A stretch of 64,000 nucleotides of DNA from Armigeres subalbatus. Its lineage: Eukaryota; Arthropoda; Insecta; Diptera; Culicidae. The notes under the pieces are model-generated. The model was given only the letters and a program-made list of their open reading frames with translations, was not told where the DNA came from and did not search any database. Positions 22,088 through 34,266 of the stretch are shown here, piece after piece (the first letter of the stretch is position 1; each line of letters opens with the position of its first letter). Location: NCBI RefSeq assembly GCF_024139115.2, contig NC_085141.1, positions 67,620,675 through 67,684,674 of the forward strand. The letters run 5' to 3'. The position numbers and the translations under genes were made by a program.

Positions 22088-23828
22088 GGGTAAGACGGTA
22101 TAATATGCCCCCCCTAAGGCAACTCCTTGATAACTTTTTACTTTTCAACGCAATTTATGCAAACTTTGTGTTATTTGGTAGTGCAGGAAGTCACAAATGC
22201 ATTGCCCGTAAGGGGTTAGGGACAGAAGGTCGAAAGACAAAAGGTCGAAAGGACAAAAGGTCGAAAGACAAAACGTCGAAAGACAAAAGGTCGAAGGGAC
22301 AAATTGTCGAAAAGGACAAAAGGTCGAAAGGGACAAAAGGTCGAAAGGACAAAACGTCGAACGGGACAAAAGGTCGAAAGGACAAAACGTCGAACAGGAC
22401 CATAGGTCGAAAGGACAAAACGTCGAATGGGACAAAATGTCAAAAGGACAAAACGTCGAACAGGACCAAAAGTCAAAAGGACAAAACGTCGAACGGGACA
22501 AAAGGTCGAAAGGGACAAAAGCTTGAAGTAGACAAGAAACTGAAACGGAAAGAATCAATCTTGCTCCAGTGTGTATTATACGCGGTGTATTCTCAATGCG
22601 TGCGTCTGCGTGGCTACGACTTCCACTATTTTGACAGATCGAAGTGACATTCAGAAAACCTAGATATTCATGTATTATTTGCACTCATTGGATGAATTTT
22701 ATTTAAATGTTAAAAATAGTTGTAAAATAAAAGAGCATTTTTTGCCAACTGTATAGGACAACTCTGTCTCGCGAAATACAAGTTTATTAATTTCTTATCA
22801 ACAATCTTTTTTATCTCTATCAGAACTGTCTAGATATTCATAATATTGTTTTACAGTTATTACTCCTTCTTTGAAAATTGCTCATTCTTCAACTTTGATT
22901 GATTAGATGAGTGAATTATTTCTTTTGGAATACACCCATTTTGTTATCAACTTGTTCTAGATAGACCTTTTGTCCCTTTCGACATTTTGTCCATTTTTCG
23001 ACCTTTTGTCCTTTCGACCTTCTGTCCCTTTCGACGTTTTGTCTTTTCGACCTTTTGTCCTTTCGACCTTTTGTCTTTTCGACCTTTTGTCTTTCGACCT
23101 TTTGTCCTTTCGACCTTTTGTCTTTCGACCTTTTGTCATAGATTCGACCGTGAGTAGTCACATAAAAATATTACAGATAACACGTAATAAAGCTTTTTGA
23201 AAAGTCGTGAAAAAATGAATTTTAAAAGTGCCTGGGCAATACGCCCCACCTCAACCAAAATCATTTAATAGCCCTTCATTAGTATTTTATCAATCCCATA
23301 ATAAAAAGGCTACAAATCCTTATGCGCTTGACATTAAAAAACCAACATAGGTCCATCCAAGCAGGTATGAATTACATTTCAATATTTTCCATACAATTTG
23401 GAAGCAACTGCTGCAGGCTCGCTGCGCTTGTGTCCAGTTGGTAAGGGCATATCGTCCTGCCTACACTGGGGCGTTTTGGCCAGTGAAACATGTTTTCGAA
23501 AATCGTTACATTTTTGAAGATGGAGACAATTTTATATCATATTAACCACTGAGAAAAGTAATTTTGTTGCCCAACTGAGTGTTCCAGTGCAAGTTTTGCG
23601 GACAGTATGCCAGAGTCGCTCCAGAATGTTCAGCAAACAAACATTAAAAGTTACATCAAAACTGTGACTTTTTGTATTTTGCAAATATTTTCATTAAGTA
23701 ATACAAAAATATTCCCATATTCACATAGGATGATGGTTTTACAAATATTTATAGGTACCAACTGAGTTTGACCCTTAGTTAGTTATAGTTTTCTAGAAAT
23801 CAAAGGGGGGCTTTATACCGTCTTACCC
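22088..23828. mobile_element. MITE, GGGTAAGACGG termini, copy 2 (with insertion)
   Basis: It has the same ends and TA flanks as the copy at 6324-7146, and the two align through aacttttacttttcaacgca, gcattgcccg and, past the insertion, gtgagtagtcacataaaaat. The extra ~0.94 kb is a foldback-like insertion at 22210-23147. Confidence 0.8.
22210..23147. mobile_element. Foldback-like element with minisatellite arms
   Basis: The left arm (about 22222-22523) is roughly 20 tandem copies of a 15-17-base unit of the form GGTCGAAAGGACAAAA. The right arm (about 22965-23147) holds the same unit in inverted orientation, about 11 copies. A ~430-bp unique centre lies between. The empty site is visible in the MITE copy at 6324-7146. 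A 4-bp CCGT at both edges is a candidate target duplication. The ORFs here (Lys/Arg-rich GRKDKRSK or Phe-rich) are translations of the repeat. Confidence 0.75.
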
Positions 23829-24690
23829 TAAATAGCGGTACCTTAATCTAAAGAGGCCTTATATTAAGCTTGAGAATATATTTGAATACAAAACGACTAC
23901 TTCATTTCTTCTCAATAGAAATGGAACAGAAAGACATGCACTAAACAAATGACACAGGTATACTACAAAAGTTCAATGAAATGGACGCAGTGGTTCATCC
24001 CGAACAAAAAAAAAATGATAGTGGAATATATAGATGAGCGAGAATAAATCCCCTGTCTCCAAACGAGCTTTGCATGCACTATGGAACCAACAAGGTCAAA
24101 AAACATTAATATCCTTGAGCGCAAATTATGGCCGTTTTCATTCTTTTAGTGCTTCGCTGCTGGCTGTGACGATGACTGTGGCTAATGGAAGGGACAGTAA
24201 ATATTCAAAAGAATTACAATAGGGTAAAAGACCCAATAGTGGAGGAACTAAGCACGTTCCACCACTATTTCTTGCTTTTCATCAAGTCTATAATTCATTG
24301 CACTTACCTCAAGAGTGTAAAAGAAAGATCGTTAAACATATTTTATCCGAAAAGTGTTGTAATTGCAGCAGAATTCATTACTGCCACTTAAAATAGTACT
24401 TCCAATCATTGGTGCAGTGTTCCAATAGTTGCGTTATTTTTTAATTCGTGTTCCTATAGTTGCGAATCCTATTGTTTTCATATGGGACTCGCAACTATGG
24501 TAACACTACCGCAACTATTGGTGCAAAGCCAAGAAAAAGATAAGATATTTTAGTGATACTTTACCGATTTTGAGATAATCCAATCCTGTTTCCTTTTATT
24601 TCGTCTACTGACTTGTCAACAAATTGATGGACTGCATGGCACAGTGGGCGCAGCAAGCCAAAAACGTGCGTTTTTTATTTGCGTGCAAAC

Positions 24691-25114
24691 CAAGGATGTT
24701 GTCGATTATTTAGTAATCTGCGCTCGATCATTTAGTAGTTTGTCAATAACTCATTCCAGAGGCTAAATTTCAAAATGTGTTGTATGGTGGACTTCTAGTG
24801 CGAAGGTTTATCTACAACTCTGCCTAACAGTTCATTGTATGATTTTCACTAACAACGAAGCTATAGATCCAGAAGCAGTAACTTATACTAAATGATTGAA
24901 ATTTTGTTATCATATAGTACAAGTTACTGCTACTAGCGCTATAGCTCCGTTATAAGTTAAATTCAAACATCGACCTGTTAGGTAGAGTTGTAGAAAAACC
25001 TTCGCACCATAAGTCCACCATACAACACATTTTGAAATTTAGCCTCTGGAATGAGTTATTGACAAACTACTAAGTGATCGAAGGCAGATTACTAAATGAT
25101 CGATAACATCCTTG
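24691..25114. mobile_element. hAT-like palindromic MITE
   Basis: The ends are CAAGGATGTT...CATCCTTG, flanked by a perfect 8-bp duplication GTGCAAAC at 24683-24690 and 25115-25122. Almost the whole 424 bp folds back on itself (for example catttagtagtttgtcaata near both ends). The 8-bp duplication is the mark of hAT superfamily insertion. The empty site is preserved in the opposite arm of the host element (about 27535-27550), where GTGCAAAC occurs once. Confidence 0.85.
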
Positions 25115-25982
25115 GTGCAAACGGTTGATTTTACATAGGTGGTGTCTTCGGAAAAAAAATTTACCAAAAAATGTCTTTTGAAATATTAGGGTGACCTAAA
25201 ACTTCGCCTGTTAGGGTGATCCAAAAACATTTTTTTCATTTTCGTTCAAAAAATTTGAGCCGCTACAAAAGTGATAGAGCTTGAAAATACAAACAACTTT
25301 GTAGAATATACCAACTCTCTATCTTTTAACGGTAGCGAGTTATGATGAAATTTTAAAAAATCGTATCTAAAACCAGTTTTTTTCAAGAAAACTTTTTTTC
25401 TTATTGTTTTTCGACATGGACATGTTCTACAAAGTGAACAAGTACATCAAATCACACGTTTTCCTAAAAAATGTGGATATTTCGGAGGTATATTAGAGAA
25501 GTTATTCGACTTATTCGTATTATATAATGCAATTTTGCTATGTTCATATCTTTAATTGAGGCAAATTGTGGCAGATCAAACACCAACCATATGAAAGTAT
25601 AGACATCCAACTACCAAATGCACTCTGTTTTATTAGGAGGAATTCGGAGGAAATGTTGATTTGACAAACATTAAGGTGACTCAAATTAGTATAAAAATCA
25701 TTTTTTAAATATATTCATGGATCACCCTATTCCCTTTTATTTCACTTGAAAATGTTGTACATGTTCACTCAAATATGTACATGTTCAAATATGTACATGT
25801 TCACTTTGTAGAACATGTACATATTTGCACCCGAATTGTTAAACGTTTTGTCTTCACAAAAATTATTAGAAGGTTTTTAGAAAAATGAGTGGGGAAATAT
25901 GTATATTTGAACTGTTTTTCATGCGCCGCTTTCTCATACATCACCGCAATGAACTTAATATCATTCAAACGATTACAATATA

Positions 25983-27033
25983 CAGGGGTTAGACAAAAAG
26001 GTTGAGATAGGCAAAATTTTGTCGAAGTTCAAATCAGCATAACTTTGCGTAGAAAAATCCGATTTCGATGAAATTGGGACCATCGGACGCGGAAACTCTT
26101 CTAGTATACTATCCTTATGCAAAACCTGAGATTGGTCCTTGGTCACCGGAGATGTTCCGGGTTTTCCGAGGGTATGTTAAAAATGCATTTTTTCTTCTGC
26201 TTGTCATTTTATGTGACGATCACTGACATCTTCTTTTATGCTTTCCCCAGAGACTAGAACTCATATGCTGATCAATGCTGGCTGCAGATCGAAAATCCAT
26301 TAGGTACACGCAGAGATAAGGCAATTTTCGTGAAAACGGTACGGGATTGGCCATACACCTTGAATAAATATCACTTTCGCAGAATATCCGGAACCTGTTA
26401 CAAATTGGCCAGAGAGTCTTACAGTCCTCAAAATATATCTTTTATAAAGATCCTATATTCATTGCCTTGAGAAAACATGAATTTTGATGCCCATATGGCA
26501 TGGTTACAGATGGTGCCAAAACCGGCTTTTCCGGGAAGGCCCTTGGAATCTGCTATAAGGATGGCAGTAGACACTATCATTTTGAAAATGTTTCTGTAAT
26601 CATCGTTTCGCAAAGCCATGAAGTTAGATACTCATATTTGCATTATTCCGATCTGTTATCATTTCATCATGTTTCCGGGACCGTTTTTACGGAAATGGCC
26701 ATATATCTGCGTAGTTTTGATGGATTCTCGATCTACAGCCACCATTGGTCGGCATATTAGTTCTAGTTTCTGGACAAATATGATGAAAGTAAACGTCATA
26801 TAAAATGACAAGCAGTGGAAAAAATGCATCTTGAATGTACCCTCGGAAAACCCGGAACATCTCCGGTGGCTGAGGAACAATCTCAGGTTTTGCATAGGGA
26901 TAGTATACTAGAAGAGTTTCTGCGTCCGATGGTCAAAATTTTAAATATCAAAATCGGATCATTCTACGCAAAGTTATGCTGACTTGAACTTGGGCAAAAT
27001 TTTGCCTATCTCAACCTTTTTGTCTAACCCCTG
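25983..27033. mobile_element. mariner-type long-TIR MITE
   Basis: The left end CAGGGGTTAGACAAAAAGG and the matching inverted right end are flanked by TA (25981-25982, 27034-27035). The inverted arms extend about 250 bp (for example ccggagatgttccgggtttt against its complement near 26850). No transposase ORF is present; the ORFs at 26428-26895 are on both strands of the fold and are not convincing genes. Confidence 0.8.
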
Positions 27034-27933
27034 TAGATGGAAATGTGAGCAAACCATCAGGACTTTGAGAAAAATAAAATCAAGCGGATTGATATGCCAA
27101 ATGCATTCTGTTATAATAGCAGCAACTTGGAGGAACTATTGGTTTGATTTACATAAAAATGACTCAAGCTTAAATAAACATGCAAAAACACTATTGTTGG
27201 GAATAGTCACGTTTAAATACTTTTTGAGAGCAGATTCCATTTCGATCAGCTTCAAAGCTGTAACATAATTTATTTATTATTCATTTACATTATAAATTCA
27301 TAGTTTTAATCTTACATTCTAGTATTATAATCTAGCGAACCTTTTTTCCGAACATACGAGTCACTTTAAATTTCTTCGACGTACTCGACTGTAACTCTTA
27401 ATGTACGAAAAAGGTGCATAAAAGCAAAATAAATGCCTAAAGCATGTATAAGAACGATTAAAAAAAAAAAAAAAATTTATTATTAAAAATTTCCTAATTT
27501 AAAATTTTTCTGCGAAGACACCACCTATGTAAAATCAACCGTTTGCACGCAAATAAAAAAACGCACGTTTTTGGCTTGCTGCGCCCACTGTGCATGGGTT
27601 ACTGCGTTACGTAGATTTTGCAAAAACAACACTACCGCAACTATAGGAACACCCACGACTATCGGATCTTTCACCCTAATGAAAATACAATCAAAGGCCA
27701 TAGCAGCTGTGCATTAACGAAATATCTCATCACAAAGCAAACCATGCATTCCTTGATGGTAGCAAAATCGCTTGCGTTAGTGTGAGAAAAAAATTGTGGA
27801 ATTGAAACCAGTGTGATTAGGAGAATCTGTTGTTTATGTTCATGGTGGGTGATGGCGCCTAAAATGTTGACACACGATTGAGAACGGACTTGTATGTCTG
27901 TTCTCTGTGGTGTGACATCATATGCGCTTGGTA

Positions 27934-28299
27934 CACGGTCAAAAAATGAACCCGCCCATGCTTTCACTCATCTATAGATTCTACTAATCTATAAGCAAAG
28001 CCACTCAACAAGGGCAGTAAAGTGTGGAAACCCAACGTTAGGTAATCTCATGTTTACAAAAGCTAAGTATAATTTACCTAACTTTTGGCTAGTTTCAATT
28101 TAAAATTAAGTATATTTTACTGAATATTAAGTAAATTTTCGAGACGAGCCAGCCTTGGGCTGAAAGTCTCGATAATAAAGACAACAAAAAAGTAAATTTT
28201 ACTTAATTTCAATAAAAATTTACTTAATTTTGGGTTCCTACGCTGAACCCCCGATTTGAGTGAAAAGTACTTAATATTAAGTACTTTTTTCTAACCGTG
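27934..28299. mobile_element. MITE with CACGGT termini
   Basis: The ends CACGGTCAAAAAA and the complement of CACGGTTAGAAAAAA are flanked by TA. The interior is rich in AAGTAAATTTTACTTAA-like palindromes. It has no coding capacity. Confidence 0.65.
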
Positions 28300-28625
28300 T
28301 ATGCCTTGACTTGACTTATTACAGTCGAGTATTACAGAGCTGATCGCTGAACGATGTTATCAGCCTTTCTATCAGTTGTATTTACCCTATTTAAACTCAC
28401 TTCTACCTACACTACCTTTTGTTTTGAAATTTTCATCGCGAGCTCATGAAGGAATGATATACATAGTAGGAAATCAGCAAAATATATGGGAAATCCAGAA
28501 TTTACGTAATTGTGTCGATAGTGGAAATTTTTCAAAATAGCGATAAGAAATCAATAATGTGAATAGGTGATCTTTTGCACTTAGTTTTGCATTTATTGAT
28601 GCGCCTATAGTTATAAGCGCTCGAA

Positions 28626-28880
28626 ATATAAAACATGAAAGAAACGCGGATAGAACATGTAACTCTGCCAACACTATAACCAATATTATTCAGAACAACG
28701 CATGATAAGGAACATATTATTTATCTACATAAAATCGCACATATCGCTACTTAATATGTTTACATTATATAACAATATAATCCAATTAACAAAGCAATTC
28801 TATTTCACAATTTATCATTTATTTGCATACTATGCAAATGTTAAATGCATTTAAATTTGTTTTTTTTTCACAAAAATGGA
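28626..28880 (+). repeat. Decayed relative of the 63102-63459 MITE
   Basis: It shares gaaagaaacgcggataga, gccaacact, aacaacgcatga, tacattatataacaata, and aatccaat.aacaa in the same order as the TA-flanked MITE at 63102-63459. The terminal repeats are not preserved. Confidence 0.6.
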
Positions 28881-29154
28881 AAGAAAATTATTTTGAGCTT
28901 TTAGTGGAATGTCTTTATTTGCAAAAAAAATGGGCTGACTATTTTTGAGTGAACAACGTACAAATGCCAACTTTGTTTTATGCATAATTTCCAGGAATTT
29001 TTATTATAAAATATATTCAATCACCAAAACGTAAAACCTGTTACAATTTAATCAACTCTCTTTCAAGAAATAGAAACGCCTTAGTGATAACGAGAGAGAC
29101 TCGCTCACTAACGAACAGACGTAACACTCGAGATAATTTCTGTGTTCATAATTT

Positions 29155-29315
29155 TTTGCCTTTCTCGTACAACAAAGTTGTTCCGAAAGGCTATAGGACT
29201 GCTCCAAAAAACAACTTTTGATAGAAGGCCGGGAGACTCATAGTGTTATATACCGATCGACACAGTTCGACGAATCGAGGTGATGTCTGTATGTGCGTAT
29301 GTATGTGTGTGTATT
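29155..29315 (+). repeat. Dispersed repeat family A, 5' part
   Basis: It starts with gcctttctcgtacaacaaag and runs to the (TATGTG)n stretch, where it stops at a T-run. The remaining part resumes at 32883, again within (TATGTG)n. The two look like halves of one element separated by an insertion. Confidence 0.65.
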
Positions 29316-31039
29316 TGTTTTTTTTTTGACGTAGGACTTACGTCTTTCTTTACTATACTGGGTGTCATTTAGATTTTTGGAAATCGCGAGCGTTACGCTG
29401 AAAGGGAAGATTTCGAACGTTACTAGCGCCTTTATCTTTCGATGGATTTTTAAGATTCATATATCAATCGACTCGGACACTCTCCAGCAATTTGCCAACT
29501 TCATTGAAACTTAAATTTTTTAACGATAAGCTATTGAAAATTTCAAATCTTGTCAAGGTCAATAAAAATTTCATATGTAATCAATTTCGTGCATTCCTAA
29601 CACGGACATCAGAATGCATTGCCACGTGCCTTCGGATCCACCGCAAGTTTTATTTTGTGCATAAAAGAAGCAGTGGCTTCCGTGTGCGAGTCATTACAGT
29701 TTGTGACAGCAACGCGTACTGACGTGCTTTTCGCTCCCGCATTGTTTCTCGCATTTTTTTACACAGCATGCAGTCACCAGCGGGAGAGCGGTGGGTCTGC
29801 GAGTGTGCATGAAAGAAGAGGGCGCATTTTTTACCGTGCTATGCTAGATGATGGTCGGATGCAGTGGTGTCGGTTGCGATCGATGCAATCGCCTCGCTCG
29901 AAGTTCACGGCTAGAGGCTGCGAGGGCAGCGGTGGTGGATGAAGAATAATAAAATTAGTCCAGAGACATTTAGTCTGTTCATTCAGGGAAAGTGATTGGT
30001 TTAATAATCCACAACTATAACAGTTCTGATTTCGTAGCAAAAAAAATCAACTAGGTACACTATTGAATATAGAAATTGATTAAAAATAATTATTTTCATT
30101 AACTCGCAGCAGGCATTGGCAATTAAATGATACACATTCAGCAATGGTTGGATACCTATTTTAAATTAAGAAATTTTGCCGTATTACATGTTTTAAAATA
30201 GTCCGCAAAAAATAATTTCCAGAAGAATATTTTTAATAAACATTATTTTATACTTTGGTTCTCATTTTCTAAGAAATTATATTATTAAACTGAACTCATA
30301 GTTTGGAACCAAAACATTAATAGTAGTTTTTTCAGCACGAGTTGTTTGTTTATCCAACGAGGCTGTTAACATTAAATCCTTTATCACTCAAAGACGAACT
30401 GTAAACCAGGTATTATGATCAGAAATTGCAAAAATAATTTGTAAAATCTATAAATTCCTTACATTTGCTTGAGTAAATAAGGGTTCAATAGTTAGAAACA
30501 ATGCGATTCTAATTATGTATTTAATTATTAGTTTCATTTCCAGAAGTTTTGAAAAAACAAATAGCTAATAATTCTACATAGTATGAATGTTGTCGTTTCC
30601 AATATCAATACCTACACCAATCAAACCCCATAAATTCAAAAGATAAATGTAAATACGTTACGATTATTCAAGTCCTACGTCTACTCGCGGTTATGTTTAA
30701 AACATTACCCATTACTTTTTTTTTTCTTCCTAAGCAATGGAGGGGGAATCTGCTCAACAGAAATCCTGGGTTATCCAGGAAGTGCGGGGTTAGGGATCAC
30801 CTCCAACAGCAAACGAGGGAGGCAGGACTACATCCCAGACCCGCTAAACCGTTTCCATTGCCGCCAAGCCCATAGTCCCTTCGGTACAACCAGAAAGTAA
30901 TGCTTCAAAGGGGGGCCAGTGCAGAACGCACCCTCGAGGTTAGCTGCGTGTCCTTGCAGCACCGAACATCGTAACTCGCTTTTTTAGAAGAACACCATGG
31001 TATCGTAACACTCGGGCGAGGCCGAGCAAGCCAGCTGCG
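29316..31039. other. Transposon-like, mostly unassigned
   Basis: Begins with a T-run and gacgtaggacttacgtc; gtcctacgtc recurs near 30672. A reverse family B scrap is near 30404-30430. No gene is supported. It lies between the split halves of family A, so at least part should belong to the minus-strand LINE or to secondary insertions in it. Confidence 0.35.
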
Positions 31040-32615
31040 TTACCTGCACTGTGATTTTACAGCACGCTTAAACGCCAGGCACATCGAACCCCCCATGGGG
31101 TGCTTGCTGTTCACAGCTTTGCTGGAACAAATCAAACAATTGGGCGGGTTCGTGCAGCATTGTGCCTTATGTCCCTCAAATCCGCAGCGTCGGCAGAGAT
31201 TGCTTCTGTCAGGGCCTTTGCAGTCCCATTGCTTGTGCCCCGGTTCCAGGCACTTGAAGAAAACTTCGGGTTGCTCGTATATGCCCACAGGGCATACCGA
31301 CCATCCCACCTTGACGCCCCCTAACTTGACTACCTTGGAGGCGTCCGCTGCAGATAGCCGAACCAATGTTACCTGCGTCCCTGTCGGACCTTTCCGTAGC
31401 CGAACGGCTGCGGTGGACGTCTCCACTTCACACTGTCGCCGCAGTGCCGTGACGAGCTCTTCGACTTCGGTGATCTCGTCCAGGTCTTTAACCCTTAGAT
31501 TCACCTCCGTCGTGAGTGCCCTCACCTTGACCGTCTCGCCTAGGACTTCCTCCGCCAACTTCTTGTAGGCGGCGCCCTTTTTTCGAGACGCTCCGCCTCA
31601 GGCCGAGGATCATCTCGCCCATCCGGGTACGTCTTATTCGACGTACGTCGGCGCCGAGTTCACCGAGCTTCACGTCACTCCTCATCGCCTTCAAGACGTC
31701 CGAGTACTTAGCCTCGTCCGCCGTGATGACTAGGGCATCGCCCCTGGAGCGATTGGCGCCTACCCTAGACTTCTTGCTACCCTTCATTCGCCTGGGCCTT
31801 CTTTTCGGCCCTTGACGTCTTCGGTTTCCTCTTGTTCTTGACCAGGGTCCAGGAGGCGTCATCCCCTCTATTCCCTGGTCTGGTGCGGCTGAGAGCTCTC
31901 AGCCTGCCGTAACCCCTTACCACCGTCTTTCCTGGGTGGACGGACCTTTCCAGGTCCTTCCTCCCCCGGTTTTGGAGGTACCTGGCCGGGGTTCAGCTTC
32001 CCAGCCCCACTACCCTTGTTCGGGGTAGTAACCCTTCGCGTTTTGGAGTGGCCCCCAGGGAGCTCATCCCCTGGAGACTGTCTCCCCCGTTTTGTGTCTG
32101 CTCCGTTGGAGCAGTCACCCCCGACGTACCCGCAAATACTTGAGCCTCAGTCTGGGTAGACTTTGGTACCACCGTCTTCGCTGGCACGCCCTCGGTCGAT
32201 TCGACCTTGCCCGAGTCCGCGAATCCTTGGGCCTCAGTCTGGGTAGACTTCGACTCTACGGATTTCACGGGTTTACACTTGGCCGTCCCGACCGTCCCGA
32301 AGCTCCTCTTGAGGTCCTTACTGATATTATGCTTCGCAAAGTCGATGATGGCGTCCAGCTGTTCCGTCGCCACCTCGAAAGCCGAAAGCCCATCGCGTTT
32401 GCGGTTCATCGTCTCCACAAGCCATGGGCCGTCAATAACCTCTACCGGCGTTTTTTAGCCGAGAGGAAGGTTAAGTGACCCACGCTGGCGCTGCGCACTG
32501 AGCTGCCGACTATTGCCTCTGGCCTCCTAGGCGGAGACCTGAACAACCCACCTCTTGCGAAGGGGTTGTCGCCTACACTACTACCACTAATTGAAGAATT
32601 GACTTGGTTTTCCAT
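31040..32615 (-). pseudogene. R1-clade (Waldo-like) LINE ORF1 relic
   Basis: On the minus strand the reading starts at ATG 32615 (MENQVNSSISGSS), then passes through three frames with lesions near 32440, 31990 and 31500. It ends in a gag-like module with CX2CX4HX4C knuckles (CLEPGHKQWDC, CRRCGFEGHKAQCC, CLIC) and a stop at 31040. This ORF1 layout matches the R1 clade. The 5' UTR extends to about 32882, where it meets a (TATGTG)n run. ORF2 is not recognisable. Waldo assignment rests on the target site and is tentative. Confidence 0.65.
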
Positions 32616-32882
32616 TTTGGTCCCACGAGTTGCTCGGGAAAAGAGGTCCACCACGCCAGAGCCCAGCATGACGCGGTAAGGGACAATTACTGTGGAGGGT
32701 GCCCAGGTACCCCACAGGCTCCGTTAAAGGCCTAGCTTATTATTTCACCCCCCTGGCCATGCATCCCCTCGGCACGGGTCGCTTAACGCCTTGGGATTAG
32801 GGGTTAGGGACGATGGTCCCGGTCTAACTCGCAGTGGCCATGGGGAGGGGTCGTCAAGCCCTTGGACAAAGTCCCTGCTGCC

Positions 32883-33830
32883 CCAAGTATGTGTGTATGT
32901 GTACAAATTTTGTAGACACACTTTTTGGAACTTAGCATTACCCGATTTACTCGCAACATGTTGCATTCGACGGGGAATGCGGTCCCATAGTTTGCTATTG
33001 AAAATTGGCCCGATCGGACATTGCATTTCGGAATTATTGTAAAATCATTGTAATATTCCCAAGGGTGAAAAAAAAATTTCAAAATCGAAAAAAAAATTTT
33101 TTTTTTGCAATTCCTGATCATAATACCTGGTTTACAGTTGGCGTTTGAGTGATAAAACGGCCTACTTTTTCATACCAATGACATGGGTGCTTTATTGAAC
33201 ATTATGCAACTCAAATGGGTTGCATAAAATTCATCAAAGCACTCATTTGGGTGCTATAATGGAAAACCAGCATTAGAACAATAGTTACATGACCACATTT
33301 AGCTAAATTGGCTTGGGTGAGTGTTCAAATAGTGTATTCTCTGTGTCACGTAATAAACGAAATAATTTGATGGGCATGACATCAAATTCTCCAGAAGCAG
33401 GTTTATCTATCGCCTTATGGTCTGTCGAGCACACAATGAGGCACGATAACACGGAATCTGTTTGTTTTCTGCAACAACATGATTTTTTGGCAAGATTGGT
33501 CATGTTAAGTGAATAAAATTGTACCATTTTGGTACGGATTTATCATATTCAAGCCTATTTTTCGTCATTGCAAAAAATAGCGTGTGCAACTCGTTGCAAA
33601 ACTCGATTTTTCAGCACTCGTATCTTTTTGCAACTAGTTGCACAAACTACTATTTCAGGTGTGGTGGGAATGCATAGTTAATGCATAATTAATGCAAAAT
33701 GATAGAAAATATGCGATCTATTCTCCTAAAGTGCTTTTTTGACCTTTCTTATGTGATTTTTTCAGTACATTTTACGATGTACGAGAAAGGCATCATCGCC
33801 GCTAGGTGGATTAATCTGGGTTTTTTTGAC
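32883..33830 (+). repeat. Dispersed repeat family A, 3' part, holding family B
   Basis: It starts in tatgtgtgtatgtgtac and follows the intact copy at 52660-53001 through cgcaacatgttgc, attgaaaattggcc and the gctaggtggattaatctggg end. A family B element (about 33108-33660, from cctgatcataatacctgg to gcacaaactactatttc) is inserted in it. Confidence 0.7.
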
Positions 33831-34003
33831 CAATTACCAAGTGACCAAGTGACATTCCATGAGGTGCGAATCGATTTGTTCAAGTTTTACATGTACTTAT
33901 GTATTAGGGCCAATGGTTAGTAATTTGCGCAAGTCAATGTACATAAACAACAGATGCTAGTGTTTGGGAGATGATGAATTTTCTCGTTCGATATTCCATC
34001 TAT

Positions 34004-34266
34004 TCTATATAATAAAAATGAAATGGTCTGTGTACGTATCCGCATAACACGAGAACGGCTTGATGGATTTTCTTCATTCCTTCAGCAGTTACGTTCGTTA
34101 TAGTTTCCGACGGGTTTATATGATATTTCCTCATGTGAAAATCATTATTAAAGTTAAGTAAATCATAAAAAAACTAAAATAAAGATTAGTATGGAAACCT
34201 CGCATTGACAGTCCACAACGCGCACTCGCGCCTACTATGCAGGACAACGTCTGCCGGGTCGATTAG
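34004..34266 (+). mobile_element. Short non-autonomous Helitron-like element
   Basis: It begins TCTATATAATAAAAATG and ends GTCTGCCGGGTCGATTAG before a T. The internal phrase cgcataacacgagaacggct is common in insect Helitron-derived repeats. No coding capacity. Confidence 0.5.

Larger units (their letters stand above)
24648..27593. mobile_element. Nested TIR element, CACAGTGGGCGCAGC termini
   Basis: The left arm from CACAGTGGGCGCAGCAAGCC and the right arm ending GGCTTGCTGCGCCCACTGTG are inverted copies of about 85 bp once the hAT-like MITE in the left arm is set aside. A CATGG at both edges is a candidate 5-bp target duplication. No transposase is recognised; ORFs inside are short. Confidence 0.7.
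24222..27676. mobile_element. Outer TIR element, GGGTAAAAGACCC termini
   Basis: The left end GGGTAAAAGACCCAATAGT pairs with the right end (complement of GGGTGAAAGATCCGATAGT), flanked by TA at 24220-24221 and 27677-27678. Subterminal words such as gcaactattggtgc and ccgcaactataggaac recur inside both ends. Nested inside are the elements at 24648-27593, 24691-25114 and 25983-27033. Confidence 0.7.

Noticed and set aside
22105..22647. 180-residue Lys/Arg/Asp-rich ORF and its Phe-rich opposite-strand ORFs
   Set aside because: They are translations of the 15-17-base minisatellite arm of the foldback element; all frames are open because of the repeat.
32791..33042. 83-residue ORF joining LINE leader and family A repeat
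   Set aside because: It spans a transposon junction and has no domain.
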